Positions 60,058-64,000 of a DNA stretch of 64,000 nt are shown piece after piece. The notes under the pieces are model-generated. The model was not told where the DNA came from. It ran no database searches and saw only the letters and a program-made list of their open reading frames with translations. Origin of the DNA: Desulfovibrio sp. JC010 (lineage in GTDB: Bacteria; Desulfobacterota; Desulfovibrionia; Desulfovibrionales; Desulfovibrionaceae); assembly GCF_010470675.1 (NCBI RefSeq), contig NZ_VOIQ01000003.1, positions 1 to 64,000 on the forward strand, read 5' to 3'. The translations under genes and the position numbers were made by a program. Every line of letters begins with the position of its first letter. The first letter of the stretch is position 1.

Positions 60058-60841
60058 TATAACCGACCGCGCACGTAAGGTGCTGGCGGAGGCTGATCTT
60101 ATTTTTGCTGAAGATACCCGGCGTACGGGTAAACTTTTGCAGGCATTGGATATCAGCGGCAAGAGCATGGTCAGTCTGCACGAGCACAATGAGGAAAAGC
60201 GGATCAAAAAGGTGCTGGCCCATTTTGATGAGGGCAAGGACGCGGCCCTTGTTTCCGATGCCGGAACCCCGCTCATGAGCGATCCCGGTTACCGGGTGGT
60301 CCGGGCCTGCCGCGAACACGGTGTACGGGTGGTGCCCGTTCCCGGTCCCAGTGCTCCGGTAACAGCCTTGTCCGGCTGCGGCTTGCCGCCGTACCCGTTT
60401 ACCTTTCTCGGCTTCCTGCCGCGCAAGGAAGGGCAGATGCGCAAGCTCTTCGAAGCCCACGGTTCGACAGGGGCAACAATTGTATTTTTCGAGCGCAAAT
60501 CCCGGTTGCGGGAGACCCTGCATCTGGCCTATGAAAGCTTAGGAAACCGCGAGTTTTCCATCTGCCGGGAACTGACCAAGGATTACGAGGAATTTATTAA
60601 CGGCAACCTCGAAGACTGGGCAGAAGTCTCCGAAGAGCTGCGCGGTGAAATCACCGTAGTCATCGGCCCCCCGGTAAATGAGGGGCCAGCCTCGGAAGAA
60701 GACATCTTCAATATGATCGATGCCGAGATGGAATCCGGCGATAAGCCCAAAGTTATCGCCAGACGTATAGCCGAAAAAGTCGAAGGCTGGACAGCAAAAG
60801 CGGTCTATGAAAAGGTAACTGAAAGAAAAAAGAATAGTTAG
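60002..60841 (+). CDS. rsmI: 16S rRNA 2'-O-ribose methyltransferase RsmI
   Basis: 279 residues. [20 protein letters not shown] and VSDAGTPLMSDPGYRVVRA are the RsmI signature of the tetrapyrrole-methylase fold; it modifies C1402 of 16S rRNA. Start at 60002 overlaps yraN by 56 bases; in-frame GTG codons slightly later (near 60026) are possible starts. Truncated repeat 17 begins 3 bases beyond the stop. Confidence 0.94.
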   Translation: MHLTSTLWVVATPLGNLGDITDRARKVLAEADLIFAEDTRRTGKLLQALDISGKSMVSLHEHNEEKRIKKVLAHFDEGKDAALVSDAGTPLMSDPGYRVVRACREHGVRVVPVPGPSAPVTALSGCGLPPYPFTFLGFLPRKEGQMRKLFEAHGSTGATIVFFERKSRLRETLHLAYESLGNREFSICRELTKDYEEFINGNLEDWAEVSEELRGEITVVIGPPVNEGPASEEDIFNMIDAEMESGDKPKVIARRIAEKVEGWTAKAVYEKVTERKKNS

Positions 60842-60843
60842 AA

Positions 60844-60892
60844 TGCCTCCGGCGGCTGGGGAAGGGAAACTTTTTATTAGGCTTCGCCGCTT
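60844..60892 (+). repeat. Truncated modular repeat, copy 17 (type C remnant)
   Basis: GCCTCCGGCGGCTGGGGAAG, GGAAACTTTTTATTAGGC and TTCGCCGC are joined with the hairpin missing, as if half the core had been deleted. Confidence 0.65.
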
Positions 60893-60992
60893 GAATTCTA
60901 ATAAAACGTTTTGGGATTCTTAAACCCTTTTGGAAAAGGGTTTAAGCCGCCGGAGGCGAAATCTTTTAGTAAAAAGCGCGAAGCGCATCAAA
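60893..60992 (-). repeat. Modular intergenic repeat, copy 18 (type A) with leader module
   Basis: TTTTGGGATTCTTAAACCC hairpin, AAGCCGCCGGAGGCGAAATC, leader AAAAAGCGCGAAGCGCATCA (60971-60990). The PTS IID start codon follows 4 bases later, so the leader replaces the usual ribosome-binding site. Confidence 0.78.
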
Positions 60993-60996
60993 TAGT

Positions 60997-61743
60997 ATGG
61001 ATAAAGGAAAAAAGAAATTAGGTCTGGCATTTGTCAGCTGCTTTCTGCGTTCGTATTTTGTGGGTGCGGGTTTCAATACCCGTGGTCTGCAGAATATCGG
61101 CTTTTCCTATGCCATGCAGCCCGGTCTGGAAGCTATTTACGATGACCATGCGGAGCTTGTTAAGGCCCGCAAGCGTTATGTGAAGCATTACAATTCACAT
61201 CCGTTCTGGGCACCGCTGCTGGTGGCGATTTTCCTGTCTGTGGAAGTGCAGATCAAGGAAGGGCGTTTTCCGGTGCAGCTGCTTGATAAATTGAAAAATA
61301 CCACCAGCTACACCTTGTCGGCCATCGGTGATTCGGTTTTTGCGGGCAGCGGCCTGATCTTTTGGGCACTGGCTACGGTGAATCTGCTGCTGGCTGGTCA
61401 TCATACGCAGGCTATGCTACTCGGATTAGTGTTGTTCTGCGGCTTGCAGGTTTTTAAAGTTTTCACCTTCTGGTCCGGGATTAATAAGGGACTGGGTTTT
61501 TTGGATGAACTCAAAAGATGGGATTTGATCAACTGGGGAGAAAGGCTTAAATACGCCAACGGCATCCTTGTGCTTTTGATCTGGTTCCAGCTCTGGCCCC
61601 GACCCCTGAACGGTTTTGAATGGTATGGGGGAACGGCGGCACTTGGTGTTTTAGGCTGGCTGGTGGCAACCGGAAAGATCGCTCGTGAAATAGTGGCGGT
61701 GCTGGTGGTTGTAATCGGATTGCTGACAATACATATGCTTTGA
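60997..61743 (+). CDS. PTS mannose-family IID component
   Basis: 248 residues. EIID of the mannose/fructose/sorbose class: FVSCFLRSYFVGAGFNTRGL and QNIGFSYAMQPGLEAIYDD open the protein, and membrane helices lie towards the C-terminus. EIID works with EIIC as the sugar channel, yet no IIA, IIB or IIC gene is adjacent. HPr and EI follow. No clear Shine-Dalgarno; the leader module lies in front. Confidence 0.9.
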   Translation: MDKGKKKLGLAFVSCFLRSYFVGAGFNTRGLQNIGFSYAMQPGLEAIYDDHAELVKARKRYVKHYNSHPFWAPLLVAIFLSVEVQIKEGRFPVQLLDKLKNTTSYTLSAIGDSVFAGSGLIFWALATVNLLLAGHHTQAMLLGLVLFCGLQVFKVFTFWSGINKGLGFLDELKRWDLINWGERLKYANGILVLLIWFQLWPRPLNGFEWYGGTAALGVLGWLVATGKIAREIVAVLVVVIGLLTIHML

Positions 61744-61784
61744 TTTTTTCTTTTGAAGAAATATTATATAAGGATTAATGAGAA

Positions 61785-62102
61785 ATGACTGAAGAGAGTG
61801 CACTGCGCGAAGAATCCCCGGAAGGCGGGGAAGCGGTTGCCCGGACAGTGGTTGTGACCAACCAGCTGGGGCTGCATGCCCGCCCGGCCGCAAAGCTCGC
61901 GCAGGAAGCCCAGAATTTTACCGCGGACATCATGGTTGTCTGCGAAGAGCAGGAAATCGACGCCAAAAGCATTCTTGATGTGCTTACTCTGGCGGCAGCG
62001 CAGGGCAGTGTCCTTGAGTTGCGGGCGGACGGCCCGGATGCCGTGGCGGCCCTTGATTGTCTGGAAGAACATTTTAAAAACAGATTCGGCGAGGAAAAGT
62101 AA
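61785..62102 (+). CDS. ptsH: Phosphocarrier protein HPr
   Basis: 105 residues with about 16 extra residues at the N-terminus compared with E. coli HPr (85). The phosphoryl-accepting His31 lies in NQLGLHARPAAKLAQ. Ser62 in AKSILDVLTLAA sits at the regulatory Ser46 position, so kinase control is possible. The stop codon is followed directly by the GTG of ptsI. Confidence 0.95.
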   Translation: MTEESALREESPEGGEAVARTVVVTNQLGLHARPAAKLAQEAQNFTADIMVVCEEQEIDAKSILDVLTLAAAQGSVLELRADGPDAVAALDCLEEHFKNRFGEEK

Positions 62103-63887
62103 GTGGCCAGAGCGGTCGTCAACGGAATTTCCGTCTCAACGGGTATAGCTATCGGTAAGGCTTTTTTTCTTAACCGCAGTATTTCTTCACGTCTGCCGCG
62201 GCAGACCGTGCCTACCCATATGGTGGAGGACGAGAAAGAGCGGATGGAAAAAGGGTTCATCGATGCCGTGGCTGAGCTTGCAGCTGTGCGGGAAAAGGTT
62301 CCCGAGGAGCTTAAGGAGCACCAGCTGATCATTGATTCCCACTTGATGATGCTCAAGGACCCCAAGCTGCAGTCCTCGGCCCTGAAATATATTGATGAGC
62401 TGAAAATCAATGCCGAATGGGCACTGGATAAAGCCGTTAACGATCTTGAAAAGGCTTTCGGTGCCCTTGAGGACATCTATATTCGTGAACGCATGCAGGA
62501 CGTGCGTCAGGTGGCTCTGCGGGTGCAGGCCAAGCTTATCGGCGGAGAAGCCAACCTGCGGCCGGTTGAAGGGCGCGTGGTGCTTATGGCCCATGACCTG
62601 ACCCCAGCCGATACCATCGAGCTTGAAGTAAACAAGCTCATGGCCTTTGTGACCACGCTGGGCGGTAAGACTTCCCATACCGGTATTTTGGCCCGGACCC
62701 TGAATATTCCCGCACTTGTCGGCGCGGAGGAATTGGAAAATTCCGTTGTGGACGGCGATCTGGTCATCATTGACGGGCTGGCCGGCAAGGTGCTGGTTGA
62801 CCCGACTGATGAGGAACTGGAGGAGTATTATAAGCTCGAAACCCAGTTCGATGATTACCAGCGGACCATTATCCGCAGCTGCCAGCTTCCGGCTGAGACC
62901 GAAGACGGCTACCGGGTGGAGGTTCACGCTAACATAGAACTTTTTGAAGAGGTGGCGGCGGTTATTGATAACGGCGGCGAGGGCATCGGGCTGTTCAGGA
63001 CCGAGTATGCCTACCTGAGCCGTACCGACCTGCCTACCGAGGATGAACTGGCCGAGAAATATTCCGAACTGGCGGCGATCATGTCCCCGCGCAAGGTTAC
63101 TTTGCGTACTCTTGATCTCGGTTCGGACAAGTTCATGTCCCATTTCGGCCAGCTGGATGAGGCCAACCCGGCCCTTGGTTTGCGGGCCATGCGTTTCTGC
63201 CTCAAGCATCAGGACCTGTTCCGGACCCAGCTCCGGGCAATGCTCCGGGCCAGTGTGCACGGCAATGTTTCCATGATGTTTCCTATGATCTGCGGGCTGA
63301 AAGAAGTTCTGCAGGCCAAAAGTGCCCTTGCCCGTGCGCAGCAGGAATTGCGTGACGAGGGCATCCCATTTGATGAGAACATGCCCATCGGGGTCATGAT
63401 CGAGCTGCCCGCAGCGGTCATGATTGCCGAAATTCTGGCTCAGGAAGTTGATTTCTTCAGTATCGGAACCAACGACCTGATCCAGTACAGCCTCGGTATT
63501 GACCGCACCAACCCGCATGTGTCCTATCTTTACCAGCCGTTGCATCCGGCGGTGGTGCGTTCCATCAAATACGTGGTGGACGCCGGACACCGGGCCGGTA
63601 TCGGGGTCAGTCTCTGCGGTGAGGTGGCGTCCGATCCTTATTGTGTGCCTATCCTTATGGGTATGCAGATCGACAGCCTGTCCCTTACCCCGCAGGCAAT
63701 CCCCGGCATTAAGCGCATTCTTCGGCAGTTGAATATGCAGGAATGCAAGCAGCTGCTTAAAGATGTACTCGGCTGCCGCACTGTTACCAGAATCAACCGT
63801 CTTGTTACGGAAAATATTTATAAGAAATATCCGGAAGAGCTGACGTTTTTTGCGTCGCTACTGGATAATGAAGAGATCGCAGGTTAA
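62103..63887 (+). CDS. ptsI: PTS Enzyme I
   Basis: 594 residues from a GTG start adjacent to the ptsH stop. The phosphohistidine is His192 in TTLGGKTSHTGILAR. The PEP-binding C-terminal barrel has LRTLDLGSDKF (usual form DIGGDK), RAMRFCLKHQDLFRTQLRAM and SIGTNDLIQY, and the active Cys in VSLCGEVASD. Transfers phosphate from PEP to HPr. It is immediately followed by smpB after 9 bases. Confidence 0.96.
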   Translation: MARAVVNGISVSTGIAIGKAFFLNRSISSRLPRQTVPTHMVEDEKERMEKGFIDAVAELAAVREKVPEELKEHQLIIDSHLMMLKDPKLQSSALKYIDELKINAEWALDKAVNDLEKAFGALEDIYIRERMQDVRQVALRVQAKLIGGEANLRPVEGRVVLMAHDLTPADTIELEVNKLMAFVTTLGGKTSHTGILARTLNIPALVGAEELENSVVDGDLVIIDGLAGKVLVDPTDEELEEYYKLETQFDDYQRTIIRSCQLPAETEDGYRVEVHANIELFEEVAAVIDNGGEGIGLFRTEYAYLSRTDLPTEDELAEKYSELAAIMSPRKVTLRTLDLGSDKFMSHFGQLDEANPALGLRAMRFCLKHQDLFRTQLRAMLRASVHGNVSMMFPMICGLKEVLQAKSALARAQQELRDEGIPFDENMPIGVMIELPAAVMIAEILAQEVDFFSIGTNDLIQYSLGIDRTNPHVSYLYQPLHPAVVRSIKYVVDAGHRAGIGVSLCGEVASDPYCVPILMGMQIDSLSLTPQAIPGIKRILRQLNMQECKQLLKDVLGCRTVTRINRLVTENIYKKYPEELTFFASLLDNEEIAG

Positions 63888-63896
63888 TCCGAAATC

Positions 63897-64000
63897 ATGG
63901 CTAAGAAGAAAAAGAAGAAGAGCCCTTCATCAATTGCGCTCAATAAGCAGGCCCGCCGTAATTACGAATTCGTGGAAACCATGGAAGCCGGACTGGTGCT
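63897..64000 (+). CDS. smpB: SsrA-binding protein SmpB, N-terminal part (cut by window end)
   Basis: 34 residues visible: a Lys-rich start then [20 protein letters not shown], matching the SmpB N-terminus (NKxARxxYxxExTxEAGxxL). SmpB delivers tmRNA to stalled ribosomes. The ATG at 63897 follows ptsI by 9 bases; the gene continues beyond the window. Confidence 0.88.
   Translation, partial: MAKKKKKKSPSSIALNKQARRNYEFVETMEAGLV

Noticed and set aside
276-60992. CRISPR-like reading of the recurring palindromes
   Set aside because: The repeats are scattered kilobases apart in different orientations; there is no array with regular spacers and no cas gene.

Overview
The window reads as a chromosome segment from a mesophilic, probably marine sulfate-reducing bacterium of the Desulfovibrionaceae. 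The strongest evidence is a complete dsrMKJOP operon (membrane electron transfer to dissimilatory sulfite reductase). Supporting evidence is a TrmD fused to a second SPOUT methyltransferase, a butyrate kinase, a mannose-type PTS IID-HPr-EI cluster and many Fe-S proteins. The genus is inferred (Maridesulfovibrio-like), not proven. No rRNA or tRNA gene and no CRISPR array was seen.

Layout. 1-108 is the tail of an IS110-family transposase. 366-2591 (minus) is an acyl-CoA ligase with an XRE-cupin regulator. 3737-10742 (minus) is a translation block: hisS, aspS, def, fmt, DUF116, rsmB. 10958-14603 is accessory: a DUF2628 membrane protein, a secreted caspase-fold protein, a HigBA-type toxin-antitoxin pair, an RHH antitoxin next to a gutted ParE toxin, and a pentapeptide-repeat potassium channel. 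14745-18690 (minus) is nifU-nifS and cysK-cysE for sulfur and Fe-S metabolism. 18933-20832 is butyrate kinase with a divergent TetR regulator. 21254-23097 is a second accessory patch with a Fic toxin and a VbhA-like antitoxin.

23190-31313 carries RNA and cofactor enzymes (TrmI, radical SAM, RNase G, QueH, HemW-like), a universal stress protein and UDP-galactopyranose mutase. 31487-41817 has hflKC, phosphomannomutase, rnhA, a lipoprotein hydrolase, an HD-HAD fusion, hisC-cmk and uspA. 42107-42598 is a small Gln-rich protein behind a sigma-54 promoter. 42880-48465 (minus) is rsbRD-like/dsrMKJOP. 48845-54053 holds sfsA, a candidate structured RNA, a thioesterase, a small RHH-like gene, a membrane protein and an HdrD-like Fe-S protein. 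54331-60841 (plus) is a ribosome and SRP block: ffh, rpsP, khpA, rimM, trmD, rplS, rnhB, yraN, rsmI. 60997 to the end is PTS IID-HPr-EI, then the start of smpB.

The most unusual feature is a family of about 18 modular palindromic repeats in the intergenic spaces. They share an outer frame (GCCTCCGGCGG at one end, TTTTATTAGGGCTTCGCC at the other) but carry one of four different hairpin cores. Four copies end in an extra short module, AAAAGCGCGAAGCGCATCAA, that always lies just upstream of a start codon and in the same orientation relative to the gene (radical SAM, HemW-like, HisC, PTS IID). That shared leader is the best candidate here for something not yet described.
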